DNA of 64,000 bases from Methanobacterium sp. SMA-27. GTDB taxonomy: Archaea; Methanobacteriota; Methanobacteria; Methanobacteriales; Methanobacteriaceae. The notes beneath the pieces were generated by a model. That model did no database searches and was not told where the DNA came from. It saw nothing but the letters and a program-made list of their open reading frames with translations. The translations under genes were made by a program, and so were the position numbers. Each line of letters begins with the position of its first letter. Positions within the stretch are counted from its first letter, which is position 1. The DNA is taken from positions 1,054,001-1,118,000 of the forward strand of contig NZ_JQLY01000001.1 in the NCBI RefSeq assembly GCF_000744455.1, written 5' to 3'. Shown here in pieces: positions 9,761-19,277 of the stretch.

Positions 9761-10252
9761 CTATTTTATCTTTTTTTCTTCATTTAAAACTTTTATAATG
9801 AGTTCACGTGCTTCTTTAAAAGTTTTATCCTGAAGTATTGCTTCTTCAAGTGTTTCATGTGCCTGTTCATATTCCTTTAGATTATAATGTGCTTGTCCCT
9901 TAAGGTAGAGTGCGTATTTGTAGAAATCATCCTTATTTTGATACCTTTCTAGGAAAGAGTCAAAAGTTTCTATGGAATCGGAATAGTTCTCTAAAATCAG
10001 TTGAACATATCCTTTATTATATAATGGCATGCTACTTACAGGATCTAAAAGAACAACCTTTTCAAAGCAATTTAATGCTTGAACATAGTCTTTTTTCTCC
10101 AGATGTGCTACCCCTTTATCATTCCAAGCAGGTAAATACCAGTCATCAAGTTTTAATGCTTTATCAAAAAATTCTAAAGCTTCATCTATTTCTCCTTGTC
10201 CTAAATAGGACATGGCCTGTTTGTAGAACATTTCCACGTCTTGTTCGCTCAT
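9761..10252 (-). CDS. Tetratricopeptide repeat protein
   Basis: A 163-aa protein made almost wholly of TPR motifs, which act as protein-binding scaffolds. Four repeats can be followed from residue 4: ...YLGQGEIDEALEFFDKALKLD, then AWNDKGVAHLEKKDYVQALNCFEK, then a third with NKGYVQLILENYSDSIETF, and a fourth with LKGQAHYNLKEYEQAHETLEEA. No signal peptide or membrane segment. A basic tail follows the last repeat. Neighbours do not point to a specific partner. TPR proteins of this size are numerous in Methanobacteriales. Confidence 0.88.
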   Translation of the reverse strand: MSEQDVEMFYKQAMSYLGQGEIDEALEFFDKALKLDDWYLPAWNDKGVAHLEKKDYVQALNCFEKVVLLDPVSSMPLYNKGYVQLILENYSDSIETFDSFLERYQNKDDFYKYALYLKGQAHYNLKEYEQAHETLEEAILQDKTFKEARELIIKVLNEEKKIK

Positions 10253-10310
10253 ATACTAACCTTACAATTTATTTAAAATATAATCTTAATATTTTTCATG
10301 TTATTCTATA

Positions 10311-10703
10311 TCATTTAGATGCATCTTCTACTTGTGCTACATAAGTCTTAACCTGCACTTGTGGGTCATAAAGTGATATTGTAAAGTTGGCGGTTCCACC
10401 AGCAACAATAGGTGTTGTTGTTGTGAAACCATCCCCTGTATCAACTAATTTACCTGTGCTGTTGTAACCACTTGCATTTAAATTGATCACGCTGATGTTA
10501 AAGGGATTATTATTCTGCACTACCCCATTTATCACAAAAACTCCATTGATATTACTTCCATTGGAATTTATAATGGTTAAATTACTAACATATGACTGTG
10601 CGACTGGTCCCTGCGGTGCTGATTGAATTAAAACAACATAACCCGCAACAATAACAATCAACCCAATAATTGACAAAGTCAAATACTTGACATTATTATC
10701 CAT
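10311..10703 (-). CDS. Membrane-anchored FxLYD-domain protein
   Basis: A 130-aa exported protein. After MDNNVKYLT comes one hydrophobic helix (about residues 8-27) that anchors it with the rest outside the cell. The outer part is a single FxLYD-type beta domain, recognised from the pattern VVQNNNPFNISVINLNASGYNSTGKLV followed by VAGGTANFTISLYDP at about residues 105-120. Many N-x-S/T sites fit an extracellular location. The domain is common in archaeal and Gram-positive surface proteins and has no known enzyme activity. The upstream gap to 10990 holds its promoter and nothing else I can support. Confidence 0.75.
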   Translation of the reverse strand: MDNNVKYLTLSIIGLIVIVAGYVVLIQSAPQGPVAQSYVSNLTIINSNGSNINGVFVINGVVQNNNPFNISVINLNASGYNSTGKLVDTGDGFTTTTPIVAGGTANFTISLYDPQVQVKTYVAQVEDASK

Positions 10704-10989
10704 TTTTCAAGCCTCTAAATTATATTACATCCACATAATGTAATTTAATTACCTATTTATTTAAGATAATCTTATGGTAAATTATCCTGAGACAAATAAT
10801 AATTCTTATAGTTATTCTTTATTGCCTACAAATTATAAAATTTATGCTAATTTTTTTTCTTAATTTGAATAAATGGAGTTGCTTCTTTTTGATAGAAAAT
10901 AATTCTGTTGAGTTTTTTTATTTAGATATTCAAATTTGAGTATATTACAATTTTGTTTGATTTATATAAATAAAATTAAGAGATTTGAA

Positions 10990-11837
10990 TTAGTAGGGTA
11001 CATATGTGTACGTAACATTTTGTTTGGCTATATTTACAACAATATAATGATGGTTGGGTGGATGACCATTTTCTGGAGGTGCACCTGCTCCGCCACTTAT
11101 AATATAAGGTGTTTTACCCCATACTCCGGTATAATAATTGTGTACATGGGATGTAAATATCATGGTAACATTTTCAGCATCAAAAGTGTATTAAGATCGT
11201 TTGCACCGCCAGTTCCATTGATTTTCATTCCCGATTCTTCTCCACGGGGGCTGAATAAGGGTATGTGCATAAATACAAATCTATACTTATAGTTCTGACT
11301 TATATTTAGTTGATTTTTCAGCCATGTTAACTGGGTATCGTTCAGTTGTTGTCCATTGGCATTATCAACCACTATGAAGTAAGCGTTATTTTCTGTGAAA
11401 TTGTAGTAAGTTGGTGAACCAAATATATTCATGAAGTATGATTCCGTGGGATCATTAATAATTTCATGATTTCCAATTACAAAGAGTATTGGTTTATTGA
11501 AATGTGCATTTTTACCGGGGTTTAAATATTCATTTTTGAAGTTTTGAAGTTCGCTTGGACTCGATTTTAGATCTCCACCATTGATATTGAAGGATATGTT
11601 GGGATAATTGGAATTTATATCAGTTATCATCTTGGAGAAATTTCCATTGTCATCACGTTCATCACCTGAAAATGTAAAACTAAAGTTATCCATTGAATGG
11701 CTAAAAAGTTCTATTTGTTTCTGATTCCAGTTTTGAGGCAGGTTATCCTCTTTTAAGAAACCATTATATAGATAAACTGTTGAAGCCAGTATTATTACGA
11801 TTGCGACTATGATTAAATTGGACTTTAAATCTTTCAT
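10990..11837 (-). pseudogene. Exported metallophosphoesterase, frameshifted
   Basis: A calcineurin-like phosphoesterase with an N-terminal signal anchor (residues about 8-24) and a pseudomurein-side catalytic domain. Visible family motifs include FSGDERDDNG, INGGDLKS, FVIGNHE and FMHIPLFSPRG. The open frame stops at 11160 after LNTLLMLKMLP. One base later the other frame reads straight on as DAENVTMIFTSHVH, then a glycine-rich SGGAGAPP and a C-terminal strand ending at TAA 10990-10992. Adding one T to the run at about 11184 restores a full-length protein of about 282 aa including the last metal-binding SHVH motif. The truncated product would lack that motif. The gene is the middle member of a minus-strand group with a PAP2 phosphatase upstream. 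Confidence 0.85.
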
Positions 11838-11882
11838 TTACATTTATACTCCAGAAATATTTGATAATATTGATAAATATTT

Positions 11883-12452
11883 TTATTTTATAAATAATTT
11901 TATGTAAATTCTTGTGATAGCAGTGTTTAATGGACTCAATCGATCTTTAAATTGATAAATCAATATCGATGAAAATATGGAAACAACAATAGCACCTAAA
12001 ATATCAAAGGGGAAATGAACTCCACTGAATACTCTTGCTAATCCGCCTGTCAATCCTAGTATAAAGAGTCCAATACCAACCATTCTTGTTTCTTTAAAGT
12101 ATATCAACATCAAAGCTATTGAAATCATAAATGTGGTGTGATCAGATGGGAATGAAGTTTCAGCGGGATATTGGAACAATTGTGTGCCCATTTGGATCAT
12201 GAATGGTCTTGGATGGAAATAGATTAATCCAATTATTAAATTAATTGCTAGGCCAATTATGGAAGCATAAATTCCATATAATATTATGTTACGGCATTTA
12301 TTTCCATTCTTGATCCATAGGTATGCCAGTACTAAAATAATCACAACAGGCATGTACTGGGCCATAAATACAGCAATAATATCTATTAATTGATTTACAC
12401 CGGCATATTGATTTATAAGGTGGAATAGTGTAATATTAATTTGTTCAATCAT
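11883..12452 (-). CDS. PAP2-family membrane phosphatase (BcrC/undecaprenyl-PP phosphatase type)
   Basis: A 189-aa integral membrane phosphatase of the PAP2 superfamily. The tripartite active site is complete: IYFHPRPF (Arg-Pro), PSDHTTF (general acid His) and RVFSGVHFPFD (His nucleophile and Asp). Five to six hydrophobic helices surround these motifs. By analogy with BcrC it would recycle polyprenyl pyrophosphate, the lipid carrier of cell-wall and glycan assembly, which in this lineage would serve pseudomurein or protein glycosylation. Start taken at ATG 12450-12452; a TTG five codons upstream is possible. The next gene downstream is the frameshifted exported phosphoesterase. Confidence 0.88.
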   Translation of the reverse strand: MIEQINITLFHLINQYAGVNQLIDIIAVFMAQYMPVVIILVLAYLWIKNGNKCRNIILYGIYASIIGLAINLIIGLIYFHPRPFMIQMGTQLFQYPAETSFPSDHTTFMISIALMLIYFKETRMVGIGLFILGLTGGLARVFSGVHFPFDILGAIVVSIFSSILIYQFKDRLSPLNTAITRIYIKLFIK

Positions 12453-12820
12453 TAAAAAATCTTCCAATCTTTAGTATGTCATTAAAATTTTGTTAAAATA
12501 ATTACTTTAAAATATTTTATATAGAATATATGGGATGTAAAAAACATATCATTCTATTAGGTTTTATTTGATCATTTAAATTTATATTGAAAAACATCAC
12601 ATAAATTAGTTGATTTATTATTTATAAAAATCCAAATAGCCATTTTTTCTAGGCGTATAAGAATGTATTAATTTGAATTATATATAATAAAATTAGATAT
12701 TTTTATATAAGTAAAGGTCATTATAATTATATTCCTTAAAATTTTTATTATAAAAAAATACAGTTAAAATAAGTAAATATTCATAAAAAAAAATATTTTT
12801 TTCTGGATACAGGTGGATAA
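12453..12820. other. Divergent intergenic region
   Basis: About 370 very AT-rich bases between two divergent membrane-protein genes. It must contain promoters for both; several TATA-like stretches (for example around 12680-12700) are present but none can be singled out. No frame or RNA gene is supported. Confidence 0.4.
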
Positions 12821-13903
12821 ATGGTTTTAATAGCAGATAATAATCTTCAATTTATACTAGAGTTTGCAATATTAATGCAAATTGCAATTCTATTACTATT
12901 TAATCTATTGAGAATGTCATTGAGTCGTGTATTATTCTTTTCTCTAATTTTGGGAATTGGAATAACCGCACTATTCGGATTTGATATGCTGGCATTATTC
13001 ATACCATTTTTGGGTTTGCATGAATTTACACATACATATGGACCTATAGCTGTTATGGTTTTTATAACAGCCTGGGCAGCATTGTCTACTATGCACGAAG
13101 TGGGAATAGGGGTAATTCAGATTAAGAGACTTGTATTTCTGATGATGATCCTTGTAACCATTTTTGGTGGATTAGTACACAGGGACTTCCTTATTTTATG
13201 GGTTCTTGGAATTTTATTAGGATTTTTCCTTATTTCAAAGTCTTTCAGACAAAAATCATTTATTACACTTAAGAGAATTATTAGTGTTGTTTTAATTTCT
13301 GTAGTTGCATTTGTATCGCTTGAGGGATTATCCAGATTACTTTCAATGTCCGTTATAAGCCCTGTTTTAAGGATTGAAAGGATATTACAGAATGCCATAC
13401 CAAGCCTTCAACTGGTAATCCATAACACAACATTATGGGGACATGTTCAGGGAAGTGCATTTTGGGGATCACTCGATGCAGGTAGTTCCAGTGGTTATAT
13501 AGCCCTTCCTGTATCTTTAATTTTAACATTTGGACTTCCATATCAAATTTTCTTCGGAACACTGGTTACCAAGAAGGATGTTATAGATTACTTTGTACCT
13601 GGTATCTACGGTTTTGCTTTTGACTTTGGATATATTGTACTGGTGCTTTTACTGTTATGGTGTGTCTTTGTAATATGTTTAGGATTAAAAATATTGGTAG
13701 AATACAGAGAAAAAAGGGAAAGGGGTAATAAAACATATCTGGGAAGAGAAGCATTACTCATAGGTTCGCTAGCAGGATTTATATCCCAGGCCATTCTAGG
13801 TTTATTCATAATAAACCGTGCAATAAATGGAACAGCCTTGATAACTTTTATATTTTTAAGTGGAATGGTTGTGGCCCATATTATACTGGTAAAAGATCGT
13901 TAA
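12821..13903 (+). CDS. Polytopic membrane protein, unknown
   Basis: A 360-aa protein with about ten hydrophobic segments spread over the whole length. One longer polar part (about residues 185-225) contains LQNAIPSLQLVIHNTTLWGH and a serine/glycine-rich stretch, probably an external loop. A basic cytoplasmic loop YREKRERGNK lies near residue 303. The ATG follows AGGTGGA at a normal distance. I do not recognise a transporter or enzyme family. A few histidines lie in the early helices (HEFTHTYG, MHEVG) but make no known motif. It is monocistronic and convergent with the nitroreductase gene. Likely a lineage-specific membrane protein. Confidence 0.7.
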   Translation: MVLIADNNLQFILEFAILMQIAILLLFNLLRMSLSRVLFFSLILGIGITALFGFDMLALFIPFLGLHEFTHTYGPIAVMVFITAWAALSTMHEVGIGVIQIKRLVFLMMILVTIFGGLVHRDFLILWVLGILLGFFLISKSFRQKSFITLKRIISVVLISVVAFVSLEGLSRLLSMSVISPVLRIERILQNAIPSLQLVIHNTTLWGHVQGSAFWGSLDAGSSSGYIALPVSLILTFGLPYQIFFGTLVTKKDVIDYFVPGIYGFAFDFGYIVLVLLLLWCVFVICLGLKILVEYREKRERGNKTYLGREALLIGSLAGFISQAILGLFIINRAINGTALITFIFLSGMVVAHIILVKDR

Positions 13904-14057
13904 GAAGTATTTTTTCCATATATCCCCATACTTATTTAAAAGAACATATAAAAGATATCTAAATTTGAATATGAAAGAATATTTCATATCCAAATCTTTT
14001 TTTTGTATTGTTTATATTAAAATTACTTTATTTTTCCATAATTTTATTTTATTTATG

Positions 14058-14834
14058 TTAGTTTTTTGTATTGTGTAACTTTCCAACTGGTGCAAAATAT
14101 ATTACAAACTCGTTATCCCCATCTATGCGTAGCAATTTATCTGCATACTCCTGATCGTAAGCTGCAATTGCACAGGTACCTGCGTTTATAGCTTCGCAAG
14201 CCAAATATAGATTTTGACCCATGTGTCCTGCATCCATTGCAATAACCTTATGGGATACAGGACCATATCTCCATTCCATACGTTCGGGTATGGCTGTCCA
14301 GATGAATGTAACTGCTGATAGACCTGCAAACTGCTGGCCAAAGGTTGCATTAATTATTTTCTGGTTTAAATCCTTTTCATGGAATTCAAAAACAAGTCTA
14401 TGAGATAGTGGAAGATAACGGTAAATTCCATTTTTAAGACCTTCAACATTGAAAACTGCAAGATATGTTTCCATTGAATGTCTGCATCCTGCAGATGGAA
14501 CTGTTCGATAGGCATTCACTCCTTCAACATAACGCACTCCCTGTGTTGCCCATAATAAAAAGGATAATTCTTCCAAGCTCAATAGATCACCAGCATAGTT
14601 TCTATGGCTTTTTCTATTTTTTATGGCCTTTGCAAGCGGTATTTTATACTTGCTCTCCCAGTTTTCATCAACTACAAGGTCAATTATATTAGCACCTTTA
14701 TTAATGGGTTTTTCAATAGGAGGAGCCCTTTCTCCTGTGTTCTGTCCGGTTTTAGAAAAATCAACGGTCTTTCTAATGCTGTCCTTTAGAAAATTTCTGT
14801 TCTTTTTAATTTGATCTTCAAAATTATCATTCAT
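14058..14834 (-). CDS. SagB-type nitroreductase-family dehydrogenase
   Basis: A 258-aa FMN enzyme of the SagB/ThcOx branch of the nitroreductase superfamily. Diagnostic parts are the RKSHRNY FMN-phosphate loop near residue 75, LSFLLWATQGV, the RTVPSAGCRHS segment, and the C-terminal MDAGHMGQNLYLACEAINAGTCAI helix, with an AYDQE motif after it. SagB enzymes oxidise azoline rings in peptide natural products when paired with a YcaO protein. Here no YcaO or peptide gene is nearby, so a stand-alone role is likely, as in many methanogens. Start is the ATG at 14832-14834 behind GGTGTG; a GTG three codons upstream overlaps that site. Confidence 0.88.
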   Translation of the reverse strand: MNDNFEDQIKKNRNFLKDSIRKTVDFSKTGQNTGERAPPIEKPINKGANIIDLVVDENWESKYKIPLAKAIKNRKSHRNYAGDLLSLEELSFLLWATQGVRYVEGVNAYRTVPSAGCRHSMETYLAVFNVEGLKNGIYRYLPLSHRLVFEFHEKDLNQKIINATFGQQFAGLSAVTFIWTAIPERMEWRYGPVSHKVIAMDAGHMGQNLYLACEAINAGTCAIAAYDQEYADKLLRIDGDNEFVIYFAPVGKLHNTKN

Positions 14835-15114
14835 TTTACACACCGATTAAACAAGTTATAGGTTTATTATGCTTTTTATGTTTTTTATAAGCAAAATAAT
14901 CTTGGATTCTGTATGAATTATATATTAAAATATGAATTTTATGGGCTAGTAAAAGACTCAAAAAAGTAAAATGATACTTAAATAAAATTAAGTTTTTATG
15001 TGTTCATAAAATTGTTATTTCAAATTTAAATCTCTTTGAAATTGTTTTATACATCAATAAATCCTTAAAATGATTAAAAATAAAAAAAATAGGGGCTTAA
15101 AATTAATTATGGAT

Positions 15115-15624
15115 TTATTTTTCTACAGCTGCGTCTGCAGATGCAAATAACATGAATATTCCTGTTAGTACCAGCCAGATACCTATTAATATGGCCAGAT
15201 AGAATGGGTTTAATGCGTATAATCCTACTATTAGGTAGAGTATACCTAGTATTATTCCAAGAAGACCTCCCCATCTACCTGCATTTCCTTTACCTGAAAA
15301 TAGGGTTAATATACCGGATATAATTAGGAAAAATCCTCCTAGGTAGATTATTAATCCTGCAAAAATACTGAATGCAACTATCTTACCAAATAATCCAATA
15401 CCCACTATGACACCTATAAATCCAAGTATCAATGATAGTATACTAAGTCCTTTACTACTGCTCCATGCTTCAATACTCTGAGCAAGTAACCAAACACCTA
15501 TGAATATTATTCCTATAGCAACAATATCGCTGACTAAAAAAACACTGATCAATGGAAATGCCATAACAATTAAACCTAAAAGTATAGCTAAAATACCGAA
15601 CAATACATTTCTTCCCTCTGCCAT
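15115..15624 (-). CDS. DUF308/HdeD-family membrane protein
   Basis: A 169-aa membrane protein with six closely spaced helices in three repeating pairs. The glycine-rich turns (GIIFIGVWLLAQSIEAW, FFLIISGILTLFSG, IGIWLVLTGIFMLFA) match the DUF308/HdeD family, which in enterobacteria is linked to acid resistance and in methanogens has no assigned role. The start ATG at 15622-15624 lies seven bases behind GGAGGT; earlier in-frame ATGs overlap or precede that site. A short Ala/Glu tail ends the protein. Confidence 0.85.
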   Translation of the reverse strand: MAEGRNVLFGILAILLGLIVMAFPLISVFLVSDIVAIGIIFIGVWLLAQSIEAWSSSKGLSILSLILGFIGVIVGIGLFGKIVAFSIFAGLIIYLGGFFLIISGILTLFSGKGNAGRWGGLLGIILGILYLIVGLYALNPFYLAILIGIWLVLTGIFMLFASADAAVEK

Positions 15625-15760
15625 TATCATTACCTCCATTTCATTTAAATAAAGCCCCATTATTATTATGTTATAGTTTAATTATTTATTTTTTTATATT
15701 CCTGATTTTAAGATAAGTATTTCAGTATATTTTCAATATTTTACCAATTGTATTCAAATA

Positions 15761-16708
15761 TTAATCAAATTTGTAGATTTGTTTTGCATCTGCTCCTTGT
15801 GATTTAAATTTTGAATTTAAAAATTCAACCTTAATTAGCTTTATTTTAATCATATTCATTTTAACTGGTAGTTTTTTGATTGCATCAGCATTGAGTCCTT
15901 TCCATGTTAATATATCGGTGTATTCCTGACTTTCACTTCCAATTATAGCGGCTTCACCTGTTATTTGCATCCCTTTAAGATTGTTCATTGAAGTGTAGTC
16001 TTCATAAACAGCTACAGACACATTTTTATTGTATAGTAGGTTTGCAAATTTCTCTCCACCCTCACTCAATATATAGATATTTCCGTCTTTGTAGTTGTAT
16101 TCGATTGGTGTCGATCTAACTGTGTTGTTATGGGCTGTTGTTAGTGTGCATGTGTTATGTGATGTTAGAAACTCCTCAACATCAGTTTTAAGTTTTCCTG
16201 ATTTAACTGGAGCCATGAGCTTTTCTTTGATTGATTTAAGTTTAAGGGAATATTTTACTACCTCATCTTGGTTGTAGAAATCCATGTCTTCCATGGGTAG
16301 ATTTACTCTGTCTAAGAATATTTTAAGCTGTTCATGATCATCTTGGTCTAGATCCTCTACAATTAACTTTCCCCCAATTGCTTTCAAGCTTAGAGCTCTT
16401 ACACCGATTAAGTTTTGAAGTTCGGTGAGTCTTTCTAATCCTCCATTTTTGTCTAAACAGGTACAGAAAAGGGATAAAGGTTTATTTTTAAGCCATTCTC
16501 TGTTTTCTTCAGCAAATTTTTTTATTGATGGATCTATTTTTTCTGTGTAAATTGGTGTTCCAATTACAATAAAGTCAAAGTCAATATACTCCTGTTTAAA
16601 CTCATCAACGGTGCTGTAAATTGCAGGTCCTGTAATAAGTGATATGATTCTAGCCACGTCTCTTGTAGTTCCATACTTACTGCTGTAAATCACTAGTGTT
16701 TTGATCAT
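15761..16708 (-). CDS. Flavodoxin domain fused to pyridoxamine-oxidase-like flavin-binding domain
   Basis: A 315-aa cytoplasmic protein with two flavin domains. Residues 1-150 are a flavodoxin/protoporphyrinogen-oxidase (HemG-like) domain: YSSKYGTT phosphate-binding loop at 8-15, IGTPIYTEKI near 50-59, and FCTCLDKNGG near 82-91. After a lysine-rich linker, residues about 178-300 are a PNPOx-like split barrel (LTSHNTCTLTTAH, STPIEYNYKDGNIYI, VSVAVYEDYTS, MQITGEAAIIG). The two halves probably pass electrons between two FMN groups. The fusion is seen in methanogens and clostridia; the electron acceptor is unknown. No operon partner is evident. Confidence 0.88.
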   Translation of the reverse strand: MIKTLVIYSSKYGTTRDVARIISLITGPAIYSTVDEFKQEYIDFDFIVIGTPIYTEKIDPSIKKFAEENREWLKNKPLSLFCTCLDKNGGLERLTELQNLIGVRALSLKAIGGKLIVEDLDQDDHEQLKIFLDRVNLPMEDMDFYNQDEVVKYSLKLKSIKEKLMAPVKSGKLKTDVEEFLTSHNTCTLTTAHNNTVRSTPIEYNYKDGNIYILSEGGEKFANLLYNKNVSVAVYEDYTSMNNLKGMQITGEAAIIGSESQEYTDILTWKGLNADAIKKLPVKMNMIKIKLIKVEFLNSKFKSQGADAKQIYKFD

Positions 16709-16904
16709 TTCATAATTCCCACTCTTAACTGTTTAAAATTATTAATGATTTTTTCCTAATTATATTCATTAAAATATTTTTAATTCTAATTTTAAACTAA
16801 TTTCTAGACTAATTCCTTGATTTATTATTTTTCTAAATTATAATCTTATTTCTGATATATTCCACTTTAAATTGTTTCCAAAATTATAACATAGATAACA
16901 TTTT

Positions 16905-17303
16905 TCATTCCAATGTTCTCGAATTTATTTCTTCGATTGCAAATTCAGCAATTTGTCGTACCATCAAACTTTCATCGTTAGCTGCCAGTTTAAGATTGTT
17001 AATTGCAGAATTATCACCAACTGATGATAATGCAAGTGCTGCACCATATCTTACACTGTCCTTTTCATCTTGTAGCATATTAATTAGAGGTTTCATTGCA
17101 GTTGAATCGTCAAGAATTCCAAGTGAAAGTGCTGCTGCTTCTCTAACATGCCAGTTTTCATCGTTCAAAATTTCTATCAGTGGTTCGACAGCGAGTTTAT
17201 CTCCAATTTCCCCCAAAGCCTCTGCAGATTCTTCACGAACCATCCACTGGTCATTTTTTAAATTTCTAATAAAAAATTTCATTCTAGGATGCTCATCCAC
17301 CAC
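16905..17303 (-). CDS. HEAT-repeat (PBS lyase-like) protein
   Basis: A 132-aa protein built from four HEAT-like repeats of about 31 residues: VREESAEALGEIGD, VREAAALSLGILDD, VRYGAALALSSVGD and VRQIAEFAIEEI. Each carries the conserved V-R and A-LG positions. Such proteins are scaffolds or chaperone-like partners (related repeats occur in phycobilisome lyases) and have no catalytic residues. I start at GTG 17301-17303, eight bases behind AAGGAG; a GTG three codons upstream touches that site. It lies upstream of and divergent from the DUF2193 operon, sharing a 200-base promoter region. Confidence 0.85.
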   Translation of the reverse strand: MVDEHPRMKFFIRNLKNDQWMVREESAEALGEIGDKLAVEPLIEILNDENWHVREAAALSLGILDDSTAMKPLINMLQDEKDSVRYGAALALSSVGDNSAINNLKLAANDESLMVRQIAEFAIEEINSRTLE

Positions 17304-17505
17304 ATTAATCACTCCTTTCTTATCAATATCTACAAATAACTATATATATTATATAAAAATTCCATGTTAGTATTTATTATTTTCATATTATTGTTTTTAT
17401 TTTTTTTGGACACATCTTTGCATTGTTATTAAATGTATATGAACCCTATTGCAGTGTTAAAAAATTATATCTTCTATCATCTACATAATACATACTGGTG
17501 ATAAA

Positions 17506-19005
17506 ATGGCAGAACTATATGAAAAAATGGTAAGAGAAGCCCTTGCGGCACAAAGAGCTGATGTGGATACCATTAGTAGAAATAGGGGCGGGAAATTCAA
17601 AATAACAGATACTAAACCATATTTGGATGTTGTTAATGAAATGACAGTTGCAGATGGTCAGAGTAAATCGGTTATTGATCTACATGTAAATTCGGTTAAG
17701 ACACACTACAATACATTGGTAAATCTTACAGATACGATTAGACCAGAAGATGATCCATTTGTTGAACATTACCAGACACCTGCAGTACTTGAAATTCTCT
17801 ATGAAAATGATAAATCATTCAAAGACAGTGTTGATAAGTTTATAGAAGGAATTGGTAAGGCAGAGGCATTAATTGGTCGTGAAGTTGTTAGGCGTTATGG
17901 TGGATTTTATGGTCCTACATGTGTTGTTGACTTTGCACTCATACCTGGAAGTACAAGTAACATAGTTAACAGGATATTGAAGAATGTGGATATACCTGAG
18001 GTCCATAAACAGGCAATACTATCGGCAAAATCTTGGGGTATGAACACCTCCTATGGTATTGGTGAGGTATTTACAACAGAAGTTGAAGAGGGTAGGACAT
18101 TAAGTGATGCAATTGAAATGGAAGTTGCAATGATCAAGTACATATATGAGAGTCCAATAGATGCACAGGCCAAGCTCATGGATTCTATGGGACATGAATC
18201 CTTTGATGTAAGGAAGTATATGGCAGAGTACAAGAAAAAAATGACTGAAACAGTAATGAATGCTGTTGAAGATGATGTTCACTATGGAAATATAGTTACA
18301 GTGCCTGCTTACTGTGTAGGGGATATATCTCACCATATTGCACAGTCAACATATAATATGTGTAAAGATGATGTTGTAATGGCAATAATAGAGGCAACAA
18401 CCGGTGTTATGGCAGAAACACTTAACAAGGCACTTCCAAATTTCAAAAATGAATATGAACCTCTTTCACTAGCAACTGGAGCTTCTGCATGTGCAGTTGA
18501 ATATATGCTGGAACTTGATGGTTTCAATGCACCAATGATTGTTGATCTGTTAACCAAGAGATTCCATAACTATGTTCAGCTTTATCCAACTAGGGGTGCT
18601 GCAGCAGAACTTCATAACTGTGACTTCATGGACATGATCTACAGGGGATGGAAGTACTTAGATAAGGAAAGGAGAATGAAAAACGGTTCAAGGGGAAAAT
18701 TAGCACCTGAAGTTGCTGGTTACAAGGTTGATCTGGATCCTGTTCATAAAAATAATGTTATTATGAATCCTCAACGCTATGCATACCCTGCATGTGCAAT
18801 ATCTGTACGTTTCTCAGCTCTTATGCGTCTTGCAGATTATCCATGTCTATTAACAAGCGAACCAGTTACAGCTACCATGATGACCAATATCATAGCCCTC
18901 CATAAAGAAAATCCAGCTTCCCCTGCAAGAGTATGTAAAAACTGTGCATCTGCATGTCTTGTTGATTTCAGACACTGTGCATGCCAGTGGAAAGAAGCAG
19001 TATAG
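17506..19005 (+). CDS. DUF2193 family protein
   Basis: A 499-aa soluble protein of the methanogen-type DUF2193 family, function unknown. The body is mixed alpha/beta with no membrane segment. Notable parts are RRYGGFYGPTCVVDFALIPGS around residue 130-150, HHIAQSTYNMCKDDV around 275, and a C-terminal cysteine cluster C477-x2-C480-x3-C484-x6-C491-x-C493 in the last 25 residues. Such spacing suggests a metal or Fe-S site, though this is inference. It is the first gene of a tight operon with a cysteine-rich DUF2180 protein and the AqpM channel. The ATG at 17506 follows GGTGATAAA. The three genes probably act on a small uncharged substrate or gas that crosses the membrane through the channel. Confidence 0.85.
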   Translation: MAELYEKMVREALAAQRADVDTISRNRGGKFKITDTKPYLDVVNEMTVADGQSKSVIDLHVNSVKTHYNTLVNLTDTIRPEDDPFVEHYQTPAVLEILYENDKSFKDSVDKFIEGIGKAEALIGREVVRRYGGFYGPTCVVDFALIPGSTSNIVNRILKNVDIPEVHKQAILSAKSWGMNTSYGIGEVFTTEVEEGRTLSDAIEMEVAMIKYIYESPIDAQAKLMDSMGHESFDVRKYMAEYKKKMTETVMNAVEDDVHYGNIVTVPAYCVGDISHHIAQSTYNMCKDDVVMAIIEATTGVMAETLNKALPNFKNEYEPLSLATGASACAVEYMLELDGFNAPMIVDLLTKRFHNYVQLYPTRGAAAELHNCDFMDMIYRGWKYLDKERRMKNGSRGKLAPEVAGYKVDLDPVHKNNVIMNPQRYAYPACAISVRFSALMRLADYPCLLTSEPVTATMMTNIIALHKENPASPARVCKNCASACLVDFRHCACQWKEAV

Positions 19006-19064
19006 AGATCATATCCAAAATTTCTAAAATTACTAATGATTTTTAACGAGGATGGTGGTTTAAA

Positions 19065-19277
19065 ATGAAATGTTATGTGGATGCAATGGAAGGTAAAGAT
19101 AAAGACGCTGTTGCCATCTGTATTGTATGTGGAATGGGTGTGTGCCTGGATCATGCAATAAGAGAAGATGTAACTATATGGGAGGGTGGTTATCCATTTC
19201 CCTCTGAAAAAGTCAGTAAAAACATACCAAGAATACTGTGTCCTGCCTGTTATGCCGCTTTAAAAGGTGGTAAATAA
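19065..19277 (+). CDS. DUF2180 family cysteine-rich small protein
   Basis: A 70-aa protein with a zinc-ribbon-like arrangement: C3, then C19-x2-C22, C27-x2-H30, and C59-x2-C62. It matches the DUF2180 family of methanogens, whose role is unknown. The seven possible ligands could hold one or two zinc ions (or an Fe-S cluster). The ATG lies behind GAGGATGGTGG. Its stop codon overlaps the aqpM start by one base (TAATG), so translation of the two is coupled. It lies 59 bases after the DUF2193 gene, and the two cysteine-rich proteins may interact directly. Confidence 0.85.
   Translation: MKCYVDAMEGKDKDAVAICIVCGMGVCLDHAIREDVTIWEGGYPFPSEKVSKNIPRILCPACYAALKGGK

Noticed and set aside
10936..11292. 118-codon open frame on the plus strand
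   Set aside because: It lies antisense to the metallophosphoesterase pseudogene, whose minus-strand reading restores known motifs. Composition is unlike a real protein.
14058..14834. SagB nitroreductase as part of a peptide natural-product cluster
   Set aside because: No YcaO, leader peptide or exporter gene is near. The neighbours are unrelated membrane proteins.
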